DNA of 64,000 bases from Phoenix dactylifera (GCF_009389715.1 NC_052404.1:7090745-7154744); one strand, 5' to 3'. Shown: positions 45,014 to 57,899, numbered from the stretch's first letter. The notes: generated by a model not told the origin, from the letters alone. A program made the numbers and translations.

Positions 45014-46357
45014 TAAGGCTGCAAATGGGTCGGGTTGATGCGTGACCCACTCCGACCCACCCCGCCCCGATTAGACCCGACCCGGATCCGAATTGGAAGG
45101 CCCGCGGGGGCAAGTCAGGTCGAGTCCTAAAAATTGGACCCGTTCTATTTTTCAGGTCAGATCTGGGTTAACTGAATCTTGACCTGACCCGGCCCATTTT
45201 TTTGAGTCAATTTTGAATCGTTTATCCAACGACCCGATCCGACCCGACCCGAACCCGAATTATCCGTTTAGGCCCGCAGGCCCACAAGCAAGTAGAGGCT
45301 CAGATTCGCCTTCGATGCATCATTCCTCCTCCTGCACCATTTTTCAAACAAATGGTTGTAGCGGTTGTTTGTAAACCAGCAGACCATCCAAGCTGCCAAG
45401 CCATCATTACCAAAATAAAAAAGCATGGGAGGCACCTAAAGAGCTTTCATCATCACTGCCTCCACACACACAAGAGAGAGAGGGATCAGAGTTGCATCTT
45501 TCGCGCGAAAGAAGGATCCACCTACCTTGGTGCAAATCCACCATCGGATTACCCACTGCAAAGATCTCAAAGCAATCAGTGGATGATCCAACAACCGCCG
45601 GGTGCGAAGGAATGTGCAAGCCGCCGATCGCATATTTATTTATCCCTGGAGCTCTCGTACCTAAACAAACTATTAGAGTTAGGCATTTCTTCGAACAGTG
45701 AGAATGCATGCTATGCTCCTAAGAGAAAGATTGATGATCCATTGAGTTTGATTACCCGATGGTTGAGATAGATCAAAGGCAAAAGAGAGACGTTGTACTG
45801 GTGAGGAGACGCGAGAGAAAATATGAAGGGAAAAAAATAATGCCGACACGAGGAGGAAAAATAAAAAAAAAATTCTATCACAGAAACCGAGAAAGCAAGA
45901 GGCAAGAAGAGGACGAAGATTTCTGAGCTTTTTTTTCCTATTCAAGGCAAAACACCTCTTTTAACTTAAAACATAAAATGATCATCAATACCAAATAACA
46001 AAATTTTCACAACTGATTATTGACTAATAAAAATTTTGGGGTTGTTTTCTTAACAAATTTTGATCGAAAATTTTTATCTTTTCGTCGGTGAAAAAGTTTC
46101 AAGCTTTCTAGTAAGGACCCGATCCCATCCGGATTTGACCCAGACTCGACTCAGACCCGAATTTTTTGGGTCGGGTCCGAGTTTCATATGGACTCGACCC
46201 CGACTCGAATGAGCCGTTGGGTTAAAAATGGTAGTTGTGGACCCGACCCGACCTGATCTTCAAATGGGTCGGGTTGGGGTCCAAAATTAAGATCCGAATA
46301 AAAAACCGGATTGGGTCGGGGTCACTCAAGACCCAACCCGATCCATTTGCATCACTA
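45014..46357. mobile_element. Non-autonomous hAT-like element, copy E
   Basis: About 1.34 kb, closest to copy B throughout, including the variant right end ATCCATTTGCATCACTA. The left flank keeps GGTATACC. No coding capacity. Confidence 0.65.
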
Positions 46358-47296
46358 AGCATCCCTATTAAACACATAGGAGAGAGAAGTCTCACGCACA
46401 CAATACACACGCACACACCTATTAAATAGATAGGAGAGGAAACCACACCTATTAAATGAAAATGAGAGAGAAGCCACTCCCCTCTCCAGAATTTAAGAAA
46501 GCTACTAAAAAATCAGCAACTATAGAAGTTTATTGAAAATAAGTCTCTCATCTCAGACATCAACGTTCTACGTAAGCTTGAACTGGTCTCGCCATGCCAA
46601 GTGCCGAGACCAACTCAAAGTCACCATTTGCTGCAAGACATAAAGCTCCATTCGATGGGGGGTTTTGTGTAAAAATACTGTTGTCAATTTTGAACCTGTC
46701 TCGCCATTTTGGGTGCATGGACTAGTGTCAGTTTTGACTTATGGTTGTCGTACTTGCTTGAGTTCGAGTTCACTGCTTAGCATCTCAATAAACTCAATAT
46801 CAATCCATGCCGAGATTAATAAGGTATAGGGTGCTAAAGCAGGTGTTCTTTATACCTGAGTACTTAGTGATTGGGGTGATTATTGATGAGAAAACTTAGC
46901 CTTTACTCCAAGATTGCATTGCATTAAGTCAATATCATACAGTTGAGTGATGATGTAAGTATGTAACTTGTCTGAAGAATTAAAGATAGTTCTTTGTTTT
47001 GTGAACTGGGAGATGACGGAGAAAACAAAATTGTCAAGAACCACAAGCAAGCGACCGAGTTAGAGATCGGGCTGCTAGAACAATTGCTCAAAATATCAAA
47101 TAAATGCATCCTGCATGGAAAGTGAGAAGGCAAGAGTTAGCATGTAGGAATCATGGTTGTTTACTTTCAGGAAAAATCCATGCTGTGGATCATACATAAC
47201 TGCATATTGTGAAACTTCAGCATAAGGCTCCAAGAGCCACCAAGAGGAGGGAACATGACATCAGATTGGCAACTAGAAAAATTCTTCCTGTCCTCC
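46358..47296. other. 3' flank of GRAS-6 (spacer E)
   Basis: Homologue of spacer B. The solo-LTR site is empty (near 46825-46830). The hairpin near 46578-46618 carries two mismatches. A short segment near 47260 present in the other spacers (including the CATGACACGCA run) is missing. No gene seen. Confidence 0.5.
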
Positions 47297-49217
47297 CTAC
47301 TGGAACTTCCAAGCAGAGAGAAAAAGCAATGGGGTTCCCTTCCACCCCAGGGTCAAGGCCTTCCCATTCTTGTCGAGCGTGCAGAAGTGGCCATTAGCAA
47401 ACTGCTTACCTAGCAGGCTAGCTTGATAATGTGACCACTCATTCATCTCAGTCTTGACGAGGCCATAACGAGAAAAGAATGACCTCCACACGCTGATGCC
47501 TACATGCCTGACCACCCTCTCACTGCCCTCGGCCGCAATGATGCTTCGGATTCCCTGCCAAAGGAAGGATCCCTCTGTAGCGACTCTAGTTTTGTCATCC
47601 CTGTCCATAAAACTAGCCAGGTAGTCAAAGAAGGCACTGCAATAAAACAAAGCTTCAGTGAAGCGGTTGATGAAAGATGGGGAATTCAGCTCAGCTTCAA
47701 CATCCGCAACTGTCATTATGCATGGCTTAAGTTTACGCATTACTCTCATGACATTCTCAAGCCTGTCAGGCCTCACAATCATGCTGCTCATAACCATTGC
47801 AGAGTGGACACCGATCGCTTCGCCCTCCTCCAGTTCAAACATATCTTCACTGAGATCCTTAATATCTGAAACTATCACTGCTTTAAAACTAAAAGGCAAA
47901 CCTAAAGCTTCAGCAAAGCTTACCAGCCTGTTACCAGTTGCAGTGATGGCCTCTTCTGGTGAACCTACTGCACTAATCTTCAGACGGTCGATCGGACAAG
48001 TTGATCTTGTGGCCAGAGCTTGCAACAAAATAACCCACCGGAGCCCGTGCTTGATCGAGAGATCGATCAGATGAATTTTCCTTGCGGTTGCCACATTGTC
48101 CAAAATGGTCTGCACTGATGTGAAATCCTTGATTTGCGCATATGGCACCTTCTTGTGGAGTGCCAGATGCAACGGGTGGGCGGATCGCGTTGCTTTGATG
48201 ACCTCTTGTGCTGTCATTCCCCTATCCTTTGGAACCGTCCATGAAAGCCCTCCAGTTTCTCTATTGATCCTTTCTTGTAATGCACCTGCGAAGTAGAAAA
48301 CAACTCTCTGAACTGGATGGCCAGTGTCGGATGACAGCCTGCGACACTCCTGAAGTAAATTGCTAGCCCGATCATATTGCTGGTTGCTTACCTTCTCCGC
48401 TGCGACCAGAAGAAGGCTTGCGAGGTCGACGTTCTTGATTTCCTCATTCGTGAGGCCTAAAGACGAGAAGTCAGCAGGATGCCGAGGATCACTTTCTTTA
48501 TGGGTTGACATCTGAACAAAATGGGCAGCAGCAATTCTGATGACTTCCTCTGTCGACAACTCATCACCTCCTCCCGTCGGGTACGCGACCCCGTCAGTTG
48601 GTTCATTCAGCTTTTCTCCACTCAGGCGACCGTGGCTAGATCTGTAGTTGTTCAGAAGCTCTAATGATGAGATGGTCACCGGGGATGCCTTCTCCTTCGA
48701 TCCAAGGAGCTCGCAGATTTCAGGCAGCAGTTGCTGCTCTACCTCTGTCTCCAGGGCCAAAGGCTTGTCCAGGGACTGCATTGCTGCAGAAATCGTATCG
48801 AGCTGCATGTCATCCATCGCTGCAAGATCTTGGAAGCATTGCTGCTCATTGCTGCTCACTGGATACCAAGGGGGTTCCTTTCTCGGAGGGGCCATCATGG
48901 TGGTATAAGTTGTAACCTGACCAAAAGTCATCAATGCATTCTTCCTCAAATCCCTGAAGAGGGCTGTAGCCTCGCTGTGCACCATCATAATCGAAGCACT
49001 GAGCAGAGAAGGGAGAGCCCAACATCTCGGAAGCAAAGCTTTGTTTAGTGCTATGCTTCTTCACAAGATTTGGCAATTCCAGATTTATATGGGCTCTGAT
49101 AAAAGTTTTATGAGCTGAACGATCCGAAGGCTTGGACATTTGGTGGTGCAAATCAACGAGTGAACGGAATCCAACAAGGGGAAATGACAGGAAAGCTGAA
49201 GTAATCCATGACAACAT
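47297..49217 (-). pseudogene. GRAS-6: GRAS gene frameshifted by a 10-bp duplication
   Basis: The common start codon is at 49215-49217 and the frame runs 123 codons to a TGA at SSEQQ. The cause is a 10-bp tandem duplication (GAGCAGCAAT on the minus strand, near 48841-48850). After it, the GRAS frame is open to the normal SAW end. The GRAS frame can still be reached from ATGs in the neighbouring frame upstream of the duplication (near 48983-48988, MMVHSEAT), or from Met131 (MDDMQLD). A shortened or re-started protein with a whole GRAS domain is therefore possible. Its sequence is closest to GRAS-3. I call it a probable pseudogene. Confidence 0.8.
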
Positions 49218-49893
49218 CGTTAATATAAGACAGTCCTACTGAAAACTTGCATGATTGTACGCATCATTCGAGCCATGGTATAATGCCAATTGTTCTCGCG
49301 TTTTCCAATGGCTTTCCCCAGCTAAGAACAACTCACATAATACGACTCATTGATCAATGGCGGCATCAATTTTTATATTTTTATGATTATTTCATCTGTT
49401 TGGCTCCAGATACAAGCAGTTGGTGGGTAGCTAGCTATGTGGCCACCAATCATAGAATGAGAGGACCAAAATGTTATTAAACCTAATGCCAGGGGAAGCA
49501 GAAAGTGTGAAAACATAGACTGGGCGGTGTAACCAATCATGGCCTGCACGATGACTTACAACGAGTTAGTTGCACAGGGCCCACATATCAAGAAACCTCA
49601 ATAATAAAAGCTTTAAGATTAGAAATTTCATTATATTTAAATAAGAATGTAGTTTTTTTATGGTTTCGTTATGACGAGGTATCAAATGGAACAAGCTATT
49701 TTCTCGCTCGAAAATTCTTCCGAGATAAAGGGTAGGAGCAAGAGACAAGCAAAGAATTGATACCATCAAAGTCCAAATTCCAAACTAGTTTCTCTGTAAT
49801 TCGATAAAGATATCTATTCACCCAATGTCATAGACAATAACAAGAAGTTGTCTTCAGAAGCCGGCAAATAAGATAGAAAGCAACTAAGAACCC
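49218..49893 (-). promoter_or_regulatory. 5' flank of GRAS-6, with the empty MITE site
   Basis: Homologous to the other 5' flanks up to CAACTAAGAACCCT (49881-49894). The other spacers carry the Tourist-like MITE between this TAA and a second TAA followed by GAACCCT; here there is a single TAA and no MITE. Homology to the array ends at this point. Confidence 0.7.
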
Positions 49894-49895
49894 TG

Positions 49896-50290
49896 TGTTG
49901 GAATATTTCAAAATTCCGAGTCTGCCCTTCTTTGTCTTTTGTCTTTTTGTCTAGTATACTTTCTTTTAGTCCCACATTGGAAAGGAACAAAACTCAAAAG
50001 ATCTTTATATAGTATTCAACCTTTTAATTTGGTGAAGCAAAGAAAGAAAGTAGCCTACGCGCGCATGAGCCCAATGGAGGTCCAAGCCAAAATTGGCAAA
50101 TCCGATTCGGAAACATTTAACTGGGCGCGTTGCGATTATCACGCGCAGGGGACCCCCCCCGCGGGTTTGGGCTTGAGCCAGGTTTCTTTTGCCGTTTTGT
50201 TTTATCTTAATAAAACGTCGCGTCTTTTAAATAAAAAAATAAAAAATTCCTCAACTGATAAGTTCTTCAATCTCCAAGTTACAAGTTTGA
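49896..50290 (+). mobile_element. LTR-like fragment (possible copia-type fossil)
   Basis: Begins TGTTGGAATATTTC and contains TAGTCCCACATTGG and a TATA-like CTTTATATAG near 50000, a combination often seen in plant LTRs. The right end and any target duplication could not be fixed, so the extent is a guess. Confidence 0.35.
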
Positions 50291-50990
50291 ATATGTGCCA
50301 TATTACAATTCCTTGAATTAATGATAATTATTTTTGCCTAATTACTTATGTATCATTGAATTATTTGCATGGAAATAAATAAAAATAAACAAATAGCATT
50401 TATGTTTGAGGATACCATAAATAAGAATCTACCAAAACTATGAATAAAATATAAATATTTAAATTAATTAAGTAAAAATAAATGAGCGAAAAATGTAGTT
50501 GAGAAAAAAAAAAGAGAGGAGAAATTAGTTAAATTAGAGTTCATACAATGAATTGAGAAAGATATTTAGACTGAACAAGAAGATTTATATGATTTGATTT
50601 TTGAAACGGCTCGGATCAAATTTAGATTGCATTAGGTTCTTTATTGTTGGTCCAAAATAAACTTGGACAATTGTTAGGTTGAGTTGAAAAACAAACAATC
50701 CAAACCTGCTCTAGAATTAAGCTCGAATCCAACTTTTGAATCTAACCTATAGGTCTGAAAATATAAAAAAGATTGGGTCTAATCTGATCGGGACGCGCCA
50801 GATTTGGAATGTTTTTGCGCGCACGGAATTCTCAAAACCGTATAAGTGGGTTCCACCACAAGTGGGCTACCTAAGAGGTGTAGATGTCATTAGAAAAGGG
50901 TCTATTTTTCCGATTTGAGAGAAGGGTCTATTAACCATGGATTTTTTTCACCCAACCAAGAGCCAATAAGAAATGGAAAAGAAAGAATGT
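50291..50990. other. AT-rich intergenic DNA
   Basis: No gene, RNA or clear repeat recognised. Very A-rich around 50330-50580. Confidence 0.5.
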
Positions 50991-51032
50991 AGCCAATAAA
51001 TTCACGCCAGGTACCACTTTCTCGCGCCAAAA

Positions 51033-51091
51033 CACGTCATAGGGTCCCCATTTGCCTCTGCCACGAGTCGGCATCATGTAAGTCCACGTCG
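51033..51091 (+). promoter_or_regulatory. Two ACGT-core sites upstream of the UBC32-like gene
   Basis: CACGTCAT at 51033-51040 and CCACGTCG at 51084-51091, about 190-245 bp upstream of the ATG. They resemble bZIP sites of the plant unfolded-protein-response type (core CACGTCA). Two CCAAT boxes lie just upstream, near 50952 and 50992, but the spacing does not match a canonical ERSE. ER-stress control is known for Arabidopsis UBC32; applying it here is inference. Confidence 0.4.
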
Positions 51092-51277
51092 ACGGATGTC
51101 TGAGAACCACCTGCTCCATTACCCCATAAAAACCCAAAAATATCTCCATCTTCTCTCCCTTCTCGTGTACAAAATTTCTCGATTTTTCCGCGTCAATAAT
51201 TAGTATATCATTTTTGTCGGAATATTCCGGTGGTGGATACGGTGCGCCGGCGGTGGGCTGCTATCTTGCGCTTGGCA

Positions 51278-54200
51278 ATGGCAGAGGAGAGGTATAACCG
51301 GAGGAACCCGGCGGTGAAGCGGATCCTCCAGGAGCTGAAGGAGATGCAGTCCAATCCGTCCGACGACTTCATGAGCCTCCCCCTTGAGGTACCTCTAATT
51401 CTATCCTTGACTCTAATTTTTTCGCCCCAATCTTTTCCCTTAGAGCTTTTGAGTCCTGGATCTGATATTCAGGGTTTGAAATTGTCTTATTCCCTTATAA
51501 AAATCGAAACTTGTTGGGAATACCAGCTGGATTTGTTGTTTCGAAATCTGATTTCCCCCATGCATTGCTTGGGTTCACCGTAGAATAGAAATTATGATTT
51601 ACAATTGGTCTTTCTAATGTGGAAAAAGGGATTTCTCCGTTAATTTGAGATAAAAAGGATTGGGGCGTATTGATAAGAAGGCGAATTATTGTTAGGTGAT
51701 GATGATTTTGTTAAATTTGGATGATTTTTGACAAAGGCTCGAGCATATTTTCTTAAATTCGACCATGTTCTTGTTGATAATTTAGGTACGCTCATTGATA
51801 ATTTGATTCGAATGGCAACTTTATTTAGTTTCTCTTTAAAAAAGTTTTTATCATGTTTTTGTCTTCATAATTAAAATGGAAGGATAGATTGTATTGTTTA
51901 ATAGCAGTTTATGGCTGAAATTGAACAATTTCACATATTTAGAAGAAATTGGCATAAGTTTTTTGAAACTCACGATCTAGCATGGAGGAGAAGAAGATTA
52001 ACAACGAAACAAAAAAATTATGTTTTCAATTGCCATTAAATTTTGTTTAATTCTTAGTCTAAATTGGTGTCTTTCATGGTGATTAGGAAAATATATTTGA
52101 GTGGCAATTTGCAATCCGGGGCCCTCGTGATACTGAGTTTGAGGGAGGAATCTATCATGGGAGGATCCAATTGCCTGCGGAGTACCCTTTTAAGCCCCCT
52201 GCCTTTATGATGCTGACTGTAATATCCTCTTTCCTTAGTTTTTATGGCAGACAGCAGTTTTTTTCTCTCTCTCCCTTTTTAGGTGTGACTTGTTTATTTA
52301 TATTTTGCTGACTAGTTTCCTTTTTCCTTTTATATTCTTATTCAGCCAAATGGTCGTTTTGAGACACAAACAAAGATATGCTTAAGCATTTCAAATCATC
52401 ATCCTGAGCATTGGCAACCATCATGGAGTGGTATGTGTCATATTATCTTGTTCATGCGATTACTATCATAAAATGCATATTGTTCTTGTGGTGTTTATCT
52501 TTCATTCTTATTCTCTCTTCTGCCTTCTCTTTTGTCTGCTTGAATTGGTGGCACCAGTTTAAAATCTTTGACATGTAGACTGAGTCGTATGATATCTGCC
52601 ATCAAGAAAATGAATAAACATGCAGTATATTTATTATAGACATGAACTTTTTGTTAACTGAGGGTCAGGTTAAAATTTGAATAGCTTTAGATTATAATCT
52701 TTGGTTTTCTGGAACCTAGTTCATCGATCATCTATTTCATGTTTTTGTGATTTTTACGAAGGAGACTTTTGAATCAGTAATTTAATTAGAACAAAGTTTG
52801 TCATCTGGTGGTTTCTTTCTTCTTTTCAGGTATTACATGCATTTTAATCTTCTTTAAATCATTTCACTAAAAGAGAGAGTAAAAAATCGTAAGCTAAAAC
52901 TTAAGCAGAGTTCTGATAGGCCCATACTAATAGGCATTAGATAGCTGATGCAGAATACAGATAAGGAAGACTTGAATTAATCTGTGGGGTTTATTTAATA
53001 GTGTGTTTTTGTTTATAAAATCATAGTTACTGTGGGATTGCATGTGTTGCCAAATATTTTCCAATGATTTTCTTTGTGTTCATTGTCTGATCATGCAGTC
53101 CGTCATGCTTGCAACTATTAAATTGCTGGTCGTTGGATTTGTCAAACCAGTTGGTACCTTAGAAGTTCAACACTTAATTATGTGGATATCAGGCTTAAAT
53201 GCCATGTCTTTGATGCGTCAAGCACCAAATATTCATGGTCTATTCTCATTTCTAGTTTGTAGACTATATGAGCTTGGTGCTACAGCAGCATATTTTTGTT
53301 ACAAAAAAATACCAAATAACAACATTTTGTCTAATGACTGGACTGACAAACGCCATCTAAGTTTCTGTTGTTGATGATACTCTATATTATGAATATAGAT
53401 ACCATGTATTCTGTTATGCTCTTGTATTTATGCGTTCGTTTCATGGTTTAACATTTGTTCATATTGTCCTAACATATTGAAGTGCTTTAGGAAAATTATT
53501 TGTGCCATTTTCATGCCTTTCTTGATCTTTATTTATGTTCATATGGATGTAACAATAAACTATGGAAGCTTTTACTTTGCGTGATTTCTGAAAAGCAGTT
53601 ATACATATAGGTGCCTGAATCTCTTTCATTCTATAAATATTACATATTAGAAAATTGTTGAAGTTTCACGGTTCACAATATTGCCCCCTCTCACGGTGGT
53701 TTCCCCCCTCAAATTGTCTTTTGAGAAATCAGACATCTAAAAGCTTCTCAGTTTTGGAGTTACGTTGACTTAAAGAAAACCAAAAAGGCACGGTAGAAGT
53801 GAATGTAAGCAAGCACTATGTAATACATTAAATAAGAGCAAAGAAGCATGTAGTTTGATGTTTTCTTTTTCCTTGTGGGGATGGGTTGGAGTGGGGGATC
53901 TTTAAAGGATGAGAGAGGGCAGTCCGATTGCTACTGTTTCTGTTGAATTCGAGAGCTTTTATAAGTTTCTGTTTCTCCCCTTCCCTGCTGCAACTTAGAA
54001 GCATCATTGTTGTGTTGTGGTCAGGCCATAGTTGATCAGTGATTGATCTATGATTCAGTGAGAGTTTTTTTGGATATAGGTTGAACTAGAAATGGTGTGG
54101 TTTATATTTTGCTGCTTCTAGCTGTAATCAGATGTTTAGGCTAGCTGTTGGGTAGCAAAATGAAGATCGAGGACTGGTGGTGGCAACCCCACATATTTCT

Positions 54201-55152
54201 CAAAAAATGAAAAGCTTGAGCATGGACTCGTCATCCTTAAACAAAGGAAGATTTGGGATCCGACCTTCGATGGCCACCTGAATCTTGGGGTATGGATTTT
54301 GGCATGTGTAAAGTTGGACTTCAATGAGTTGATGGCTTTGCTTTGTGCAAAAAATTAATCCCTAGAATGAAGCAGAATTCCTTGTTTAAATTCTCTTTTT
54401 GAGTAAGCAATGCTGCATTTTGGTTTATCACTATGACTAACCCAAGTCATTTTCTCTGATCTCCCCAGTGCGCACAGCACTAGTAGCCCTGATTGCATTT
54501 ATGCCAACCAACCCAGATGGAGCACTTGGCTCACTAGACTACAAGAAGGAAGTAAGGCGTGATCTTGCCATCAAGTCACGCGAAGCTGCCCCAAAATATG
54601 GCAGCCCAGAGCGACAAATATTAATTGACGAGGTTTGCTTTGACCCTTTTTGCTCCTAAAATTCTCTCTCAATCTAGCTTTCATATATACATCTCTGACA
54701 ATTTCGTGATTCCATTTTGACAGATTCACCAATGCATGCTTAGTAGAGCGCCCCCCGTGCCTCAACTTGCTCCAGTCCAAACCATCGATGAACGCAAAAA
54801 GAATGCAAGCAATGAACAACAAATTAGTCCAAATTCCAACACTGTTGCTGCCACTGAAGACCATCCAAACCCAGAAATGGAGCGGCGGGTTGTGGAAGAT
54901 GTGCCTGGGGTCCACGTGGATGCAGCTGCAGGTCGTCTGAGAGTCAGCTTCAGTGCTGGAGTGAGCTTGTCGACGACACCACAAGTGGAAGCTAGCGAGC
55001 AACCTGAGAATCCTGTGGCTAGAGCTCAGAAGCCAATGGATGACCGCCTGCTCACTTGGGTGGCCCTTGGGTTAACTGTTGCTATCGTAGCCCTTCTTGT
55101 GAAGAAATTTCTGAAGTCCAGTGGGTCTGCTGGCTTTGTGGATGGGCTGTAA
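51278..55152 (+). CDS. UBC32: UBC32-like ER-anchored ubiquitin-conjugating enzyme E2 (UBE2J family)
   Basis: Five exons with GT-AG introns: 51278-51388, 52087-52218, 52346-52430, 54469-54632 and 54724-55152, giving 306 residues; exon phases agree throughout. The UBC fold is residues 1 to about 165. The active cysteine is Cys93 in TKICLSIS, followed by HHPEHWQPSWS, the UBE2J signature that replaces the usual HPN motif. A Ser/Pro/Glu-rich linker follows, then a C-terminal membrane anchor at about 273-291 (LLTWVALGLTVAIVALLV) and a short tail, as in tail-anchored ER E2s. Family members hand ubiquitin to ERAD ligases such as DOA10/HRD1; in Arabidopsis UBC32 affects salt-stress and brassinosteroid responses. 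The ATG is the first in the exon and gives the family N-terminus MAEERYNRR. Intron 3 is about 2.0 kb with nothing recognisable in it. UBC33/34 are possible alternatives by name. Looks intact. Confidence 0.93.
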
Positions 55153-55480
55153 ATTGCGAGATAAGACATTCGGGGTGGAATTTATGGTCATGCTGGATCA
55201 AGTGATCGAAATAGTATGCTCGTTGATTTTCAGAGAAATGTATATGCTTGTCTACAGCCATAAACTGTGTGCAGTGTATTATTGACAGTCAAATAAGTTT
55301 TGCTAATAAGATACCTTATATTGTTGTACCATCTTAAGGATTTTGTTTCTTATTTTTTGGGATACAATGGAGGTTTCCCTGAAACTGCAAACAAAGAAAG
55401 GACAAGGACAAATAAGAGAACTGTGGAGGCAGTGTGTCTTTCCCAATATATCTTTTTTGGATAATACAAGCATTGGAAAC
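55153..55480 (+). other. 3' UTR and downstream of the UBC32-like gene
   Basis: AT-rich sequence after the TAA, with possible poly(A) signals near 55290-55320 (AATAAG, TTGCTAATAAG). No separate gene. Confidence 0.4.
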
Positions 55481-55509
55481 TAGAGCTCATTTCTTTGTTG
55501 GTAAGAAAT

Positions 55510-57880
55510 CAAGGCTAGAATGATTTGTTCTAAGCAGGGGGCATTCATGGGAGGGCAGTTCATCTCCGACAACATCCTCATTGCTCACAAGTTCATGGCA
55601 GATCTCTAGTGGGCGCTGAGATGTAGGAGTTTGATGGGTATCAAACTTGACATGGAGCGGGCATATGACAGGATGAAGGGGTTTGACTTGCCTGCGCTTT
55701 GGATCAATTGGATTCAGGGATGTATTCTGATCCCTTCTTTTGCCTTATTGGTTAATGGCTCCCTGTCGCAGTTCTTCGAGTCTTTGGTAGGGCTGAGGCA
55801 GGGATGCGCTCTGTCACCACTGTTATTTATTATTTATGCAGATTCTTTGTCTCGAGTCCTTCTGCATGTGTCGGTGAGAGGAGGTGGAGCCATATAGATC
55901 AACGGGGGGCCTGACTTAGATATCACACCTGCTATTCACGGATGACTGTTTACTTCTGGCCTGTGCGACGAGGCATTTAGCTTTGACCATACACAGGATT
56001 TTGAGGGCCTACTGTGGGGTGTTAGGCCAACAGGCGAACCTGAAAAAGTCAGCTATTTCCTTCAGCCCGAAGACCGACTCAAGGATGAAGGTCTTAGTCA
56101 TGCACATCTTGGACATAGGAGGGGACTCTGCACTACCTCAGAGTTCTAATTACTGGACGGTGGCTACGTAGGAGTGAGAGCTTATCCACGGAGCTGAGCA
56201 TCAGGCGGCGATTGGAGGGTTGGCAGGCGGGCGGCTTATCTATGATAGGCAAGGTTAAGCTAATACGGTCAGTTTTGAGCTTCGTTCCTCTTTATCTGAT
56301 GGCTCACACCATGGTACCCATAGCAGTTTTACGGTGCTTGGAGTGACTGTTCAGGAGTATTTGGGGGCGGCGGGGTGACAGAGAAGGCGTCCACCTTCTG
56401 GCCTGGGAGACTATATATCAGCCAACTAGCATGGGCGAACTGGGGGTCCACTCCTTGGTGGAGTGACAAGAGGTGCTAATGACCAAACCGACTGCCAGAT
56501 TTCTTCTAGAGCCGGAGAGTCTTTGGGAAGTGCTACTAAGGGCCAAGTATGGGTATCTAGCTTTTCCATCTGCCTCCCGAGTTGGACGGGGATCCTCCTT
56601 CATCTGGCGAGAGATCTGTGCTCGTGCCTCGATGGTATCATCAGCGATTAGGTGGGAGATCGGGAATGGGCAGATGGTCAGCGTCTTAGAGGACAGGTGG
56701 CTCTCTAAGGTCCCACTGCAGAGCTGACCTACCATGTTCAACTAGGGAGGGCTAGAGGGCCGCAGAGTCTATGATCTTTTTGCTCCAGGGGAGCGAAGGT
56801 GGGACAGGGACCTCGTCAGATTGATGTTTGGAGAGTCGCTTGTTGAGCGGTCCTGTCTGTACCAATACCCGCATGAGAGACAATGGATAGGAGGGTCTGG
56901 AGCTTGACTGGAAGGTCAGTAGTGTGAGCCTATGACGTCTTTAGGTTGGTTGGGAGGTCTCTGGTGCGGCAGCTAGATGGCAGATGAATCTGGAGGATGC
57001 ACATCCACTCCCGTGTTGCTTTGTTCCTTTGGAAAGTGGCGTGGGGGTGTCTGCCCACTAGAAATGTGTTGGTCAGGCGGGGAGTGCGGATTCCCTCAGT
57101 CTGCATGGTATGCCCAAGGGTGGAGGAGTTTATCTACCACGCTCTCTTCGAGTATCCACGTGCTGGCCAGATTTGGGAGTGTGCCTCAACCCACCCCAAC
57201 CATCGGCAGGGTAGTCGTTTATTGAGGACTTTATGGGCTTCTTGGAGAACTCTATGAGGGGTCTCATGCATGAGGAGGGGACACGGGCTGCCTACTTGGC
57301 TTACTATTGTTGGCTGGATAGGAATGCCCGGGTCTTCAAGAACGGCGGCTCTCACCTGAGGGCAGTGGCGGAAAGAGTTCTACTGCATGCTGCGGAGTTT
57401 CTCGGCATTTCGGAGGTTTCGCCTGTTGGGTTAGCTAGGAAAATCTGGGGCACTTATTTTGTTAGTACAACATCTAGGTCTATTCTTGTTTCCTAGGTGC
57501 TCCCACCCCTGGCTTTCTCAATATGAACTTCGACGGCAGTTTGAGCGAGAGAGAGAGCTGCGGAGGTGTGGAATTTGTTATTAGAGACCACGACACCAGA
57601 CTAGTGGCAGTAGGGGGCGATGGTCTTCGACATATCCATGGTGTGCACCGAGCTCCGCGCGGCTTGGGAGGGTGTTACCTACGTGCGACGGGTGCTGAGC
57701 GCGGAGTACATACTTTTGGAGAAGAACTCAGCTACAATCATCGAGTGGATCCGGGGGCAAGGATGCACGTCTGGGAAGCGGCCGCTGCTTCACAACATCC
57801 GCTGCCTACTGGAGGAGTGTGGCTCCTATATAGTCACATGTTTATCAAGAGGCAGTGAAGGCTCGTTTCTTTAGGGAGAA
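55510..57880 (+). mobile_element. L1-type LINE, 5'-truncated and decayed
   Basis: Recognisable non-LTR reverse transcriptase from about 55540 (AFMGGQFISDNILIAHKF, then KLDMERAYDRM and GLRQGCALSPLLF, the L1 RT core). A zinc-binding RT domain follows near 56997-57200 (RVALFLWKVAWGCLPTRNVL), and an RNase H-like domain near 57523-57870 (NFDGSLSERESCGGVEFVIRD). The order is typical of plant L1 elements. The frame is broken many times: an in-frame TAG before the RT core, a stop before the catalytic FADD-equivalent region, and shifts between all three domains. No endonuclease domain and no clear poly(A) tail or target duplication were found, so both ends are uncertain. Confidence 0.8.
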
Positions 57881-57899
57881 ATATAAAGAAGGCTCGCCA

